DNA from: Mrakia gelida
Taxonomy: Eukaryota; Basidiomycota; Tremellomycetes; Cystofilobasidiales; Mrakiaceae
Length of the DNA stretch: 64,000 nucleotides
Assembly (NCBI GenBank): GCA_024345305.1
Contig: BRON01000020.1
Location: 124,001-188,000 of the forward strand
Reading direction: 5' to 3'
Made by a program: the position numbers and the translations under genes. Shown here piece by piece: positions 43,401 to 54,079 of the stretch (its first letter is position 1; each line of letters begins with the position of its first letter). The notes beneath the pieces are model-generated. The model was not told where the DNA came from, searched no databases, and worked only from the letters and a program-made list of their open reading frames with translations.

Positions 43401-45833
43401 TCTCTCGCCGTTCGCTTGGCCGCCGCATCTGGAGGAGGATGTGAAACGGCTAGGCTTGATCGTCTCGAGTTTCTTGCGGTTTGGAGCGTTGAATGAGAAG
43501 GGGTGGAAGGAGGAAGTTGTGGTTCCGCTGAGGATCGGAAGTGGGATGGAGCCGGAGGTGGGAGCGGTGATGAGGTTGGATGGGCTGATGCAGACGTTCA
43601 TGGTTCGACATCGGTGAGTTTCAGAACCGAGAGAGGGACGACGCGTCGTGGAGTTCGCCTTCGCATCCTCGGACTGACGCCTTCCCTCGCTCCCTCTCTT
43701 CCTCTTACAGAGAAGGGGATCTCAAGGTTAACATCGTTTCCGATGTGTGCCTGTCCATTCGAAAGCAACGCTGACTCTGATCTCTCGCGTTCTTTTCTCT
43801 CTTCCTCCCCAGTCCCTCCCACCCCTCACCCACTCCATCCGGATCCTCGAACTCGAACCCGCCGGTCGCCTCACCTACAACGCTCTCCAAGCCATCGTCA
43901 TCCTCAACTCCGTCGCCTCCCAGCGAACAGGGTCCGACTGGCTCTTCCATCCTTCCCAGTCTAAACACCTCACCGACGTCCTCTTGAACATCTCCTACAG
44001 TTGTTTCTGGCACACTACCGCTCCCGATGATCCTCCTCCCCTCAACCTCAATCCACTTCCCTCCTCCCCAACTTCCAAACCCAAACCCAAAGTCAAAGAA
44101 GCAACAGCCATCTCCGTCGTCGCTCAAATGGTCGACGCGCTCGGAAACGCTCAGAAGGATTTTCAACGTGGGAGACCTTGCGATGTGAAGGAGGAGGACT
44201 TCTCAGAGGAGGATTTGGGATTGTTGAAGCTTGCGATGGAGAAGTTGGAGGAAGCGTTGGACGACGAGAGGTGGTTGGCGTTGCAGGGAGGGAGGTGTGG
44301 TGTTTCGTTGCCGTTCCCGCTGAGAGGTGTTCCCGAGTCGCAGGTGGAGGAGGGAGGTGGGATTGGGTTGGAGGTGAGAGGAGCGAGGTATTACCTCCCT
44401 TCGGAGGTGGAGAAGATGAGGATCGAGTTGGGAACGGGAGATGAGAAGCCAGAGGTGGTGCTGGAGACGAGTCAGTCGACGAAATTGAACTTTGTGCTTT
44501 CGGAGGTGAGCTCTCGTCTCTTTCTCGCTTAGGTCCAAGGTCTCTGCTCAGTTGACTGCATTCGTATCTACCCCTTCAGGTACTCGCTCACCCGTCCGAA
44601 AAGTTCATCTGCTTCTCGAACGACGTCGTTGCTCTCAGTCGAAGTGAGTCGCCTTCCGACGAAACTTCTTCTTCGCTTCCCCTCGCTGATCGGTTCTTCC
44701 TCGTCTTCCCAGTCCTCGAAGCGCTTGATGCCATCGGATTCACCTGTGTCTACGTCTCGTCGGCTGTGACGGACCGAAAGAAGAGAGACAGTCTTCGTGA
44801 GTCCCGCGCGAGCATCTCGTGTTTGAAGACGCGTCGCTGACTCGCTTCTCGTCTCGCAGTCACTCGGTTCAAGGAGGAAAGTATTGTTCAGGTCCTTCTC
44901 ATGGAGCTCAAGTACGGAGCTAGAGGACTCGACCTTCCTGAAGCCTCTCGGATCATCGTTCGTCTCCCTCTTCCTCGCCGCGTCTCGATCCGTTCGTCGA
45001 TCGCTGATCTCTCCTCTGTCCGTTCTCCTTCACAGTTCACCGAGCCCTGCTGGTCTCGAGACATCGAGATGCAAGCTCTCAAGGTCATTCTCAGCTTCGC
45101 TCGCTCTTTTGCCATCCCAACATCTCCTCGAGCTCCAAACCTGACTGACCGTCATCGCTTTCGTTCCTTTTCCTTTTCTCCAGCGAGCTCATCGTCAAGG
45201 CCAAACCAAGGAAGTCATCGCCTACACTCTCATCGCTCGAGGGACCAACGAGGAACAGCAGTACAACCTTCTTCGAGGCTCCTCCTCCTCCTCGTCGTCG
45301 TCCTCGAAGAATAACAACGACGTCGACAACATCTCGAAGGCCGTCTCGGCGGCGGCGACGAAGGGAGGGAAGAACTCGGGAGTGGCGCAGACGAAGACTC
45401 TTTTGAGAGATCCGAGGATGAGGGATTTACTTCAGGTGAGTTTTAAGATCACTTCTCTGCTCCTCGTAGCCTCGCGATCTTCCGGCGAGGGACTCGACTG
45501 CTGACCTTTCGAGTTCCTTTTTGCGTTTGACTCGACAGCATCCTCGCTTCGTCGAAGTACTTCTCGATGGGGCCGAGGGAGAAGGAGAGAAGGTCCAGCT
45601 CGAGGTTTCGCTGTTGGCTCGTCGAGGTGTTCGTGCGCTCGTTGACGAAGACGAGGCAGCGGGTCGAGCGATGAGGGTCGATCGCGAGGAGGAGTCGATG
45701 GTCAGTCCTTCCTTTCCCTCACCTCTCTCCTCCTTCTCTTCATTCGTCCACTGACTCTCTTGATTTTGGTTTGTGTCGTTCTCAGGTTCGCTTCGGAGAA
45801 GGAGTAGAGGAAGGAGGGGTGAGGTTCACCTGA
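40425..45833 (+). CDS. SNF2-family DNA-dependent ATPase
   Basis: SNF2 ATPases translocate on double-stranded DNA to remodel nucleosomes or strip proteins. Some 17 exons encode well over 1100 residues. The N-terminus has a basic NLS-like SPTKRARLD. Helicase motifs in order: Q-like/motif I (HDYQVRTVQQLLIQE, GGILCEEMGAGKTLQTLSLI), motif Ia/Ib region (TYDLVLMSHSRF-like sequence near 42720), motif II RLVVDEGQ, motif III RIWVVSGTP, then the C-terminal lobe with KFICFSNDV, ELKYGARGLDLPEASRIIF and RAHRQGQTKEVIAYTLIARG. Motif II reads DEGQ where DEGH or DEAH is usual. A Cys cluster (QCRCTIPDGGNKVLCRCAK) is inserted before motif II. No RING finger is present between the lobes, so it is not a typical Rad5/Irc20 protein. 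The first exon and the 41230-41480 region are the least certain. Confidence 0.9.
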
Positions 45834-46274
45834 GTTGTGCGTCGAGGAGACGCGGTTCTGCTAGTCATCTTTCTCTCTATCTCGTGTATCAATCGGGCAC
45901 GGGGTACCATATCATCGTCTATACCTATCTCATATCAATTTCGGATATTCATCTATTAATTCGTACGCTCATTCGAAGGCAAGATCCCGGAGGAAGCTCG
46001 AACGAGGGCGACGCGTCTTTCCCTCCTCTTTGCTCGAAAACAGAAGCGAAGAAACCAAGATATGGTAGGTAAATGATGTTCTCGCCTCTGAAAGGAGGTC
46101 AGTACAACGCCGACATCATTCTCCTAGATAAAGACCCTAAAAAACGGCACTCACCTCGCCGTCTTCCGCTCTCCTCGAATCGAAACCGAGACGAAGCTCA
46201 CCCTCGCTCCCTCCTTCCCTTCACCCACCACCCCCTTCTCCTCCTCTTCTCACCCTTCTTTCAATCTCTCAATC
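45834..46274 (+). other. Spacer between the SNF2 and PET100 genes
   Basis: About 441 bases. The first part (45880-45970) is the most AT-rich stretch of the neighbourhood, a likely 3'UTR and polyadenylation region. The end is a CT-rich leader. GACGCGTC lies near 46010. No gene is visible. Confidence 0.5.
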
Positions 46275-47344
46275 ATGCGAGGCGGTTCAGGAAACAGTGA
46301 GCCCCTGTCTCCCCATCCCTACGAGCTCTCAAACTGACTCGATGCTTCCTCCCTTCTCTGTCAACCAGTGGAAATGTTCAAATTCGCCGTCTACCTCTTC
46401 TTGTTCGTTCGACCTCGTCTTCTCGCCTCAGGAGTTCCATCTTCAAGCTCAGACTGACGCGAACCTTTCTTCCTGTTGTTACTGCAGTCCGATTGGAGTG
46501 ATGGCTTACTTCAGTGATCCTATGTGGTACGACAAGCACGTCGCTCCCGTCAGTCCCCCTTCTTTTACTTTCTCGCTCTTCGACAGAGAGAGGCCATCTC
46601 GAGTAGCTTTGGGGACTCGACGCTGACCGTACCGCTTTGTTTTTCATCCGTCTTGCAGTATCGAGAGGTTGTCTGGCCTGCCGAGACGTCGTTAAACGTG
46701 AGTCCGAGGAAGGGAAGGAAGGAGGTTGAGCTTCGTCGTCCAAGAACGATCCCATTCCTCAAGAGCAGCCGTCCTCTGCAGCTCCTTCTTGATCTAAGGA
46801 TCTAGTGAGGAATCAAGAGGGCCTGCATTGACGTCGATTCGACTTCGACATACTGCCATCGATCGGATCAAGGGCCGGTACGACGAGGAGGACGTATGAG
46901 CTTCGAAGCTGACCTCTCTCCCTTCCTCCCTCTTCTCACTCCTTCCTTTCCCTCGCTCCCAACCCTCCTCCATCTCCTTCTACACCCACTACGCTACCCA
47001 CCCAACAGCACCCTCCCTCCAGCCGTCAAGGAGCCGTCGATCAACTCACCTCCCTCAAAGCAGCTCGTGAAAAGTCTCGCCAGGAAGCGACCGAAGCTCT
47101 CTCCAACGGAATGGACAAGATCCACGCTACTCGAGCCGAACAGGAGTCGGCCATCATGACCAAGCTTGGAATGAGGGAGAGGAGAGTGCAGATGGACGGG
47201 CTGCTGGGAGGGTTCACCCCTGGGGAGAAGAAGGAGGAGAAGAGTCGGAGCGGATGGGGGTTCGGGAGGGAGGGGTCGTCGAAGGTCGAGGAGAGTGCGA
47301 GGGACGTGGCTGCTGCTGCTGGAGCGTCGGAGAAGTTGGTGTGA
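46275..47344 (+). CDS. PET100: PET100, cytochrome c oxidase assembly factor
   Basis: Pet100 is a small inner-membrane protein that chaperones an assembly intermediate of mitochondrial complex IV. The family signature is seen after two introns: MEMFKFAVYLFFPIGVMAYF, which includes the single membrane segment, then SDPMWYDKHVAPYREVVWPA. The C-terminal part is a charged coiled-coil-like helix (SLKAAREKSRQEATEALSNG; ATRAEQESAIMTKLGMRERR) followed by a Lys/Gly/Ser tail not seen in the short human protein. The intron after VVWPAETSLN is about 310 nt, three times the local norm, and may hide an exon around 46868-46895 (GRYDEED before a GTATGA donor). The ATG at 46275 gives MRGGSGN before the first intron; the first Met could instead be the one in MEMFKF. 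Confidence 0.9.
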
Positions 47345-48137
47345 TGTGGCCCTGAGATGAGCTGTGACGGGGTCAGGAGTTGGGAGTGCGGGGAGGAGTG
47401 AGAGTGCGAGCGAAGAAGCGTCGCTGCTGGTCGGGTCTGTTCGTCCGTTCATCATCAGTTTAGAACGAGATATGTTTATGTTGTACACTAGCTGAAGAAA
47501 GGATGCCTCTCTAGGTGGAGGGTCGAAGACTCGCTTGAGTCGTCGAAACCCCTGAACGAACGAGGGAACGGAGGGAGCGAGTGGGACAGCTCGACGCGAC
47601 GAACGGACTTTCTTCCTCGCTCTCTCCCTCCAGAACAACGCCCCTTCAGATCCAGATCTTCACTGACGTTGACGTTCCGATAGATCCGACAATGCAAGGA
47701 AAATCTGTGAGCGAGGAAGGGCGGCCAGATAGCGACGCGTCCGCTCCTGTCTTCTTCTCCGAGGCGGCGCGGTCGAAAAAGCCCAATGAGAGATGAAGAT
47801 CGAGAGTCAAAGCACAAGATGGAGGAGAAAGATCTAGTAAAAAGCCAAGCGAAACCGTGAACAAGACAAGTGAGAGAGGAGTGGAATTTTGAAGAGGAGG
47901 GAGGGAGGGGGAGTGAAGCGAAGAGAGGGGAGTGTGGGTCGAACGAAACGAAACGAAGAACGATGCTAATTACAATTCCTGATGAACGAGCACGAGCAAG
48001 ATGATGAGAAGAAGCGATACCAGATAGAACGATGCAATGCGAAGAGAAAAAGCCTGAACCGAACGTGAAACCCAAAGAGATGACAAAAACCAAACCGAAC
48101 CGAAAACGAACACCTCCATCCATCCCTCTTCTTCCCC
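47345..48137. other. Convergent spacer (PET100 and HMG-box gene)
   Basis: About 793 bases. On the side of the HMG-box gene (47940-48137, read on the minus strand) the sequence turns T-rich immediately after the TGA at 48138, like other 3'UTRs here. A GACGCGTC lies near 47735. The open frames in it have no coding character. Confidence 0.5.
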
Positions 48138-51100
48138 TCAACTCGACCCTCTAAAACTCCCACCCACGACCCTCCTCGTCCTCCTCGGCGCTTGTCCGCC
48201 CCCTCCACCACCATCCTTCTCTCCACCACTACCAGACATCCCCTCTCCTCCTTTCCCAAACCCACTCCCGTTCGTCCCAACCTCGAGAGGCGAATCGAAC
48301 GTCAACGCTCCCAACCCAACCGCAACCTTCTCTCCCTCGCTCGCACCTCCTCCTCCTGCTTCGTCTTCGATCCTCCCAGGAGCGTGAAGAGAATCCGAGA
48401 TCTGGATCTCAGCCCCAGCAGCGGTTCTTCCTGGAGGAGGTCTGGAAGGGGAGTTGGCTCTGAAGGATCCCGAGGTCGATCGAAGAGGAACGAACGGAGG
48501 GCTGAAGATCTCGGTTCGAGTGGAGGAGGAGGTGGCGGGGATGTAGTTGGGTGCGGGAGGAGAGGGTGCGTATCGGTAGTAGGGTTGTTGTTGCTGCTGA
48601 GGGGAGGGGCGTTGGTGGGGGTCGGGAGAGGAGGACGAGGAGTGTTGTTGGTACTGCTGGTAAGCGGGTTGAGGAGGGGCGTAGTACTGCTGCTGCTGCT
48701 GCTGCTGTTGGTACTGCTCTTGAGGATGGTGGAAACTCGGTGAGTAGCCTTGAGCTTCCTGGAGGGTTCTTGAGCTCTCGGCGTACCCTTGAGGCTGAGG
48801 AGAGTAGTGGGAGGGAGGTTGAGGGGAGGGTTGCCGAGGCGAGTTTCGATTGATCGACGAGGACGACGAGCGAGGAGGAGACGGAGGAGAGAGCTGCCAC
48901 GAAGGACTCCATCCTTGTTGCTGCTGGATAGGAGGAGGAGCGGGAGTGTAGTACTGCTGCTGAGGGTTGGGGTTCGACGAGCTCCAGCGAGGAGGTTCTT
49001 AGGGAGACGAGCTGTAGTTCCATGAGGTTGGACGGCTGTAGGCTCCGTGCGATTGAGACTGGACCTTGAGCTTGAGGTATCCAGGTTGAGCGTCGAGAGG
49101 GAGGGGAGGAGCGAGGGCTGGGAGGTGGTGGTCGGGGTAGGTTTCCTGAGACGGGACCGCGACGGCAGCAGGTCGACGACTCTTCCTTGGCTTCGAGGTC
49201 TTGTTGGGAGACGATGAAAGCGATTCGTCGTTCGCGTAGGGCTGGAAGGAGGTCGAGGCTCGAGCGTTGATGTAATCGGGATGGGTGTTGATGACGGGAG
49301 CGACGAAAGCTGGGTGGGAGGAGAATTCCGGTTCCGACGTCCAGTGCACTCCCGAATCGTGCCTCGAGACGTCCGCTCCCCCATAGCTGATCTCCTCCCC
49401 TTGATCTCCATCTTCTTCTCCCTCCAGTCGCTCCTGGAACTCCTCCTCGTAACCCTCGTCGCGTCGACTCTCGTCCTCTCCTCCTCCCTCTGCCGCTTGG
49501 TACCTCGCTCGGTCCTGCTCCCACTGAGCCCTCACCAACTTCGCCACCGTCATCGACCCAGGCTGTCCTCCCTCTCCCAGCATCACCATATCCCCAGCTC
49601 CTCCCGTTCCATCCATCATCATCATCATCCCTCCTGCTCCTCGATCTCGCTCCCCGTTCAAACCCAACCCAAGTCCCTCCGCTCCTCCCTCGCCGTCCAA
49701 TCCAGCCTCCAACGATCCCTCCATCCCGTCTCCCCCCTCGGGGAACGAGTATCCCATCGGAACAGCCATCCCACCCTCTCCGATAACGTCCCAAGTCCCA
49801 TCAGCCCACGACGCGTCTCCTCCGAGCGATCCAGAAAGCTGATCGTCGCCGTTGGGCGCGTCGTCCTCGAGGAGACACCACATCGCGGCGTAGTGGTTTG
49901 GATCCTGAGGCTCGTCGGATTGGCTGAGAGGGGAGTTGACACCGGAGGGAGTGAAGAGTGGAGCTTGGAGGTTGGTCGAGAAGGACGATGAGGTTCCGGA
50001 GGTTTCGCCTGCGTTGGAAGGGTACTCGCTGTAGGTGATGTAGTTGGAGGATGCATCGGCGGGTTCGAAGTTGGAGAGCTCGTAGGTGGTGGGTTGAGGC
50101 TCGGCGAAGTCGTAGGACGAGGCGGCTGCGAGTTGGGAGGGGAGGAAGCCTGAGGCTGGAGGGACGTAGGACTCGTCGAAGGTTCGGTTGGAGTAGGCGC
50201 TCGAGAGGATCTGTTGGGGGTTGGCGGCGGTGGGAGTGGCCTAGTTATCGTAAGGTTTGGGAAGGAGAGGTGGGTTCGAAGGAGGAAGGAGGATGAAAAG
50301 GTCAGCTCAGTGAACAGGCGACGACGCGTCTTTCCCCGAACCTCGAACCCAAACTCAAAGCAGCAAGGGATCGAAACGAAGTACTAACCTCTGTTTCATA
50401 CGCGTCATCGCCTTCTTCCCTTTCAGGAACCGAGAACTCGTCTGCGACAGCAGGATCGACTGTCCCTCCTCCAAATCCTCCCTCCTCGCCTCCCGACGCG
50501 CGGAACGCCAACTCAGCAGCGATCTGCCTTTGTACGACCGCGAACTGCTCCTCAGACGACTCGACTCCCTCCAATCCGTTCGCGGGAAGAGGGATCGCCC
50601 AAGTCTGAAGGTGCATCGACGAATCTCCGTCGGGGGACTTCTCGTTCGGCGCTCGAGCGTAAGGTGAGTTTCGACTTTTGGGTTCCTTCGCGACGACCTT
50701 CTTCTTCCTCGCCGCCGATTTTCGAAGGGTTGTCGAGGATGAAGGGAAGGTAGAGGTCGAGTCGATGGTCGGGGTGATGAACTCGGAGGAGGGAAGGGGA
50801 GGCGAGAGCTTCTTCTTGGGAGAGAGCGATCCAGGAACGATGGACGCGATGGTGATGGGGTTCTTCCTCTGAGGTTGGTACTTGTAGTTGGGGTAGAGAC
50901 GAGCGTGCTGTTGATAATGAAGAGGAGATGCGTCAAAACGACTCGCTCGACGAAGGAAGGGAAGAGGGAAGGGAAAAGAGACGAGAACGAACCTCTGCTT
51001 TCCTGACCGCGCTCAGCTTGTCGTACCTCAACCTGATTTCCTTGCTCTCGTTCTTCCACAGCAGACTGATCATCTTGCTCACGTCTCCCTGGTGAGGAAG

Positions 51101-52879
51101 ATCCAGCGTTCCATCCGGTCCAGCTGGAATCGACGGATCGTTCCAGATCCCAGCGGGGACGGGGAACTCTTCTCCTCTCGTCTTCGCGTCCTTGATCTTC
51201 TTGATCGTGTCTGAACGGTAGAGGATCCACGAGTTGGGAGGTCGAGGAGTGTGACCAGGAGATCGTAGAGGACCGTGGGACTTCTTGGGTGGAGATTCTG
51301 AGCCAGCGGCGGGGTTGTGGGAGGAGTTGGTGGCGGTCGTGTTGAGTGATGAGGAAGAGGGAAGAGGGTGTGAAGTCGAAGTCGATGGCGATCTCGACGA
51401 GGGATGGGAGTGATGTCCTGTTGGCGAGAAGACGGCCGCGTGGGTGTAGGAGGATGCGAGGGCTGAGGACGACTTCGTTTTACGGATGGTGGAAGCTGGA
51501 GGGTGGGAGGAGGAAGCGTTCGACGACGATTTCGGTCTGAAGTTGTCGGTCGTTTTCGAACGCGAAGGCATCGCTGGTCGCGACGCGTAGGAGTGCGAAC
51601 GAGGAGGAGGAGGAGAGGTGTGGTAGACGCGAGGTTTCTCCTCGGAGTAGGCGAGAGGGAGGGAGTTGTAGGAGATGGGTTGTGGAGGAGGAGGGTAGGA
51701 GGGATTGGATCCGTAGGGGTCGTGAGAGGGATATTGAGGAGAGGAGTAGTAGTCGGAGCTTGAGGTGACGGTGCCTCCGACGTTCTGGGAAGGGAAGGAG
51801 GAGGAGTGGGAGTGGGAGGGAACCGAATGGTGGAGAGGAGAGGTGTACGACGACGAGGAGGGGTGGGTCGTCCATCCAGCTGCTGAGGAGGAGGAGACCG
51901 ATCGTGGAGGAGCGAAAGGTCGGGCGGAGGTTGAGGAAGAGGTGGAAGGGAAACCTTGTTGATGGTTTGGGTAGGGCGAGAAGCTCGACGGATGGTGGGA
52001 GGAGGGTCCTGCTGAAGTCGATGTTGATGGATCGGACGACGCGGAGAGGTTCGAGTATCTTCCTCGCTCGTTTCTACCCCCAGCATGCTCTACAGGACCA
52101 GCTCCCTCGCTGTAGGCACCTCTCGCCATGGCCCAAGAGCCTCCTACCTTCCTCGTACCCATGGTTCCAACGCCCGAGACGTTTTGTCGAGGCGTCCATG
52201 CTTCTCCTCCTCCTCCACTCGACGACCGTCGCTCGACGTCTTCGTCTCCTCTCCATTCCTGCATCCTCGAAGGAGTCGGTGGATTTTCCATCTCGACGTC
52301 GTAGCTGATTGGAGAGGGGAGAGGGAGGCTTCCTGGTTGTTGCTGCTGTTGGTTGAAGATCTCCGAGGAGGACGAGTCGAGAGGGAAGGGCGAGCCCAAA
52401 GAGGACGCTTCGAACGAGCGGGGAGGGGAGAGTAAGGTAGGAGGGGATTGAGTAGAAGAGGTGGGGGGTAAGGAGAGTCGTCCGGTAGGGTTGGATTCGA
52501 TCTAGATGAGGGTTTGAGTGACGAAAAAGGGCGAGGAGGGAGCGGCGAAGAAAGGAGAGGAGTGAAAGGAGGGAGGGGAGGGAGGGAGGGCAAGAGAGGC
52601 CGTTCAGCTCTCGCTCGTTTCCCCTCAAACAGGAACGCGAACCCCTCTTGACTTCTTTCTCGGAGCTACAGGGGTAAGCAGAGAACAAAGAGAAGCACGG
52701 TTACTCACCTGAGAAGAGATGGGAGAACCTTCAAAGACCTCCTCGTCGGGTGAGAAGAGTGGCGAGAGAGCCGTCGAAGGAGTCGCTGACGGGGTGCCGC
52801 GAAGAGACCTCGTAGAGGGAGGAGGGGGAGCTGTGAGCGTGAGCTCTTTCTTGTTGCGAATCCGAGGAGGTTTGGACAT
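48138..52879 (-). CDS. HMG-box transcription factor (MATA/Ste11/Prf1 type), frame interrupted by an in-frame TAA
   Basis: HMG-box factors of this class (S. pombe Ste11, Ustilago Prf1, Cryptococcus Mat2) control mating and pheromone-responsive genes; that role is inference here. Exon 1 opens at 52879 (MSKPPRIRNKKELTLTAPPP) and joins at 52710/52503 to a long Ser/Pro/Tyr-rich exon. The HMG box follows: RPPNSWILYRSDTIKKIKDA, then after a loop longer than usual SKMISLLWKNESKEIRLRYD, and KLSAVRKAEHARLYPNYKYQ over an intron near 50910-50990. The last exon starts near 50240. Its frame meets TAA at 49001-48999, after WNYSSSP, then continues open with Gln/Pro/Tyr/Ser-rich sequence to TGA at 48140-48138. 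The span given includes this downstream part; if the TAA is the true end, the CDS is 48999-52879. An intron of about 105 nt removing the TAA is also possible. Confidence 0.85.
48680..48705 (-). repeat. CAG-type polyglutamine tract downstream of the in-frame TAA
   Basis: In the frame that continues past the TAA, a CAA/CAG run encodes seven or more Gln, followed by YYAPPQPAYQQYQQ. In the other two minus-strand frames the same bases would give Ala or Ser runs. The Tyr/Pro/Gln context matches the composition of the rest of the HMG-box protein. Confidence 0.7.
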
Positions 52880-53404
52880 GGCGAGATGAACGAAGCGAAG
52901 AGAGAGCGAGGAAGAAGAGGAGGGGAGGAGCGTCGATTCAAGCTCTGGTACGTCGAAGTTGAAGGAGAGTCTTGATAGCTCGTATTCCACGAAAGGACTT
53001 GCAGCCCTGCCCTTCGAGTTGACTCTGATGTTTGACAGTCGACTTCTGTTTACTAGGCGTCTCACTCAAGCTGTTCCACTTCTGCGTCTGCTTCCCCGTC
53101 CCCCCTGCCTCGGCATCTTGAGCTTTTCTTCCTTTCGAATCCTTCTGTACCTCCGGCTATCTGCCCTTTCTTTGGTGGCTGATTTGCAGAACGTTCCAGC
53201 GAGCTGGCCTCCGAGTTAAATGAACTCCCGTATCGTGAAGGCGTTGCTGATGAACGCGTAAAAGTCATCGAAGGAACTCGAGACGCACACCTCTTGAGAA
53301 CGCAGATCGCTGCCTCTTTCGACGGGTTCGTGGTCGAACTCTCCTTCTCGCTTTTCGGAACAGCTGGAAGGCTTGGAGACGGAGAAGGGAAAACCTGTAG
53401 AGAG

Positions 53405-53415
53405 TTCCCTTTGAT
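53405..53415 (-). promoter_or_regulatory. HMG-type site 1 (ATCAAAGGGAA on the minus strand)
   Basis: TTCCCTTTGAT on the plus strand reads ATCAAAGGGAA toward the HMG-box gene, 526 bases before its start codon. The core CAAAG is what sequence-specific HMG boxes bind, and TCAAAGGGA is one base from the Ustilago pheromone response element ACAAAGGGA. Function is inferred. Confidence 0.55.
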
Positions 53416-53619
53416 GAGACGGGTACTCGAGAGCGAGAAAACAGGCAAGCCGTCGCGACTTCTTCCCCACCTTTTCCTCGACTTCTCCCACCTTCTCCCC
53501 TCCTTTCGTCCGTTTCAGACCTCGACAGGAACAGGAAGAGGATCAGTGTCCGATACCCGAGGCGAACCTTCCTTTCGTTCGATGAGTCCGTCTCGTCAAC
53601 AAACCATCCCAGCCCTCTT

Positions 53620-53630
53620 TTCCCTTTGAT
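53620..53630 (-). promoter_or_regulatory. HMG-type site 2 (ATCAAAGGGAA on the minus strand)
   Basis: Exact second copy of the 11-mer, in the same orientation, 741 bases upstream of the HMG-box start codon. The flanking bases differ from the first copy, so it is not part of a longer duplication. Confidence 0.55.
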
Positions 53631-54068
53631 GCGCTGAGCTTTGTTCTCCGACTCGAGCCCACTTACTCGGTTCTCGGGTCGTCCAGACCTGTCCACACCA
53701 ACCCAAAAGGGTCTGTGTGGGAAGTTTACTCTCCGCTGGAACTGCTCTCGTATCATTCTCTCCGAACAGCAACCGAAGGAAGCCCGAGGGAAGTCGAGAG
53801 AAGATGGAAGAGCAGCGACGCGTTCGACTTGTTTGAATCTCATTACGGTGCTAGCGCCGGCCGCCCAAAGCAAGGGAGAGAGAGAGAGAGACGAGATCGA
53901 TACGATTCCACCCGCCTCGCTCAGATATAGACTGAGGTAAACAAAGCCAGGCCCTCCTCGTGTCTTTACAAACCTCCCACCTTCTAGCTCGAAAGAAGTG
54001 GAGAGAGAACCGGACGTCGGACTCGATCTTGACCGAAAATCCTTCACGACCGTTCGAGCGTGAAGCGG

Positions 54069-54079
54069 TTCCCTTTGAT
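54069..54079 (-). promoter_or_regulatory. HMG-type site 3 (ATCAAAGGGAA on the minus strand)
   Basis: Exact third copy of the 11-mer, in the same orientation, 1190 bases upstream of the HMG-box start codon. No further perfect copy was noticed elsewhere in the window; one near-match (TTCCCTTTGAG) lies inside the RMT2 gene near 62362. Confidence 0.55.

Noticed and set aside
47488..48141. A 217-codon minus-strand frame after the HMG-box gene
   Set aside because: It lies in T-rich 3'UTR-like sequence, is Ser/Phe/Arg-rich and has no domain.
48302..49794. Two other long minus-strand frames over the HMG-box C-terminal region (370 and 461 codons)
   Set aside because: They give Ser/Thr/Arg/Pro low-complexity shadows (Ala or Ser runs over the CAG tract), and do not connect to the HMG-box exons; the Gln/Pro/Tyr-rich frame does.
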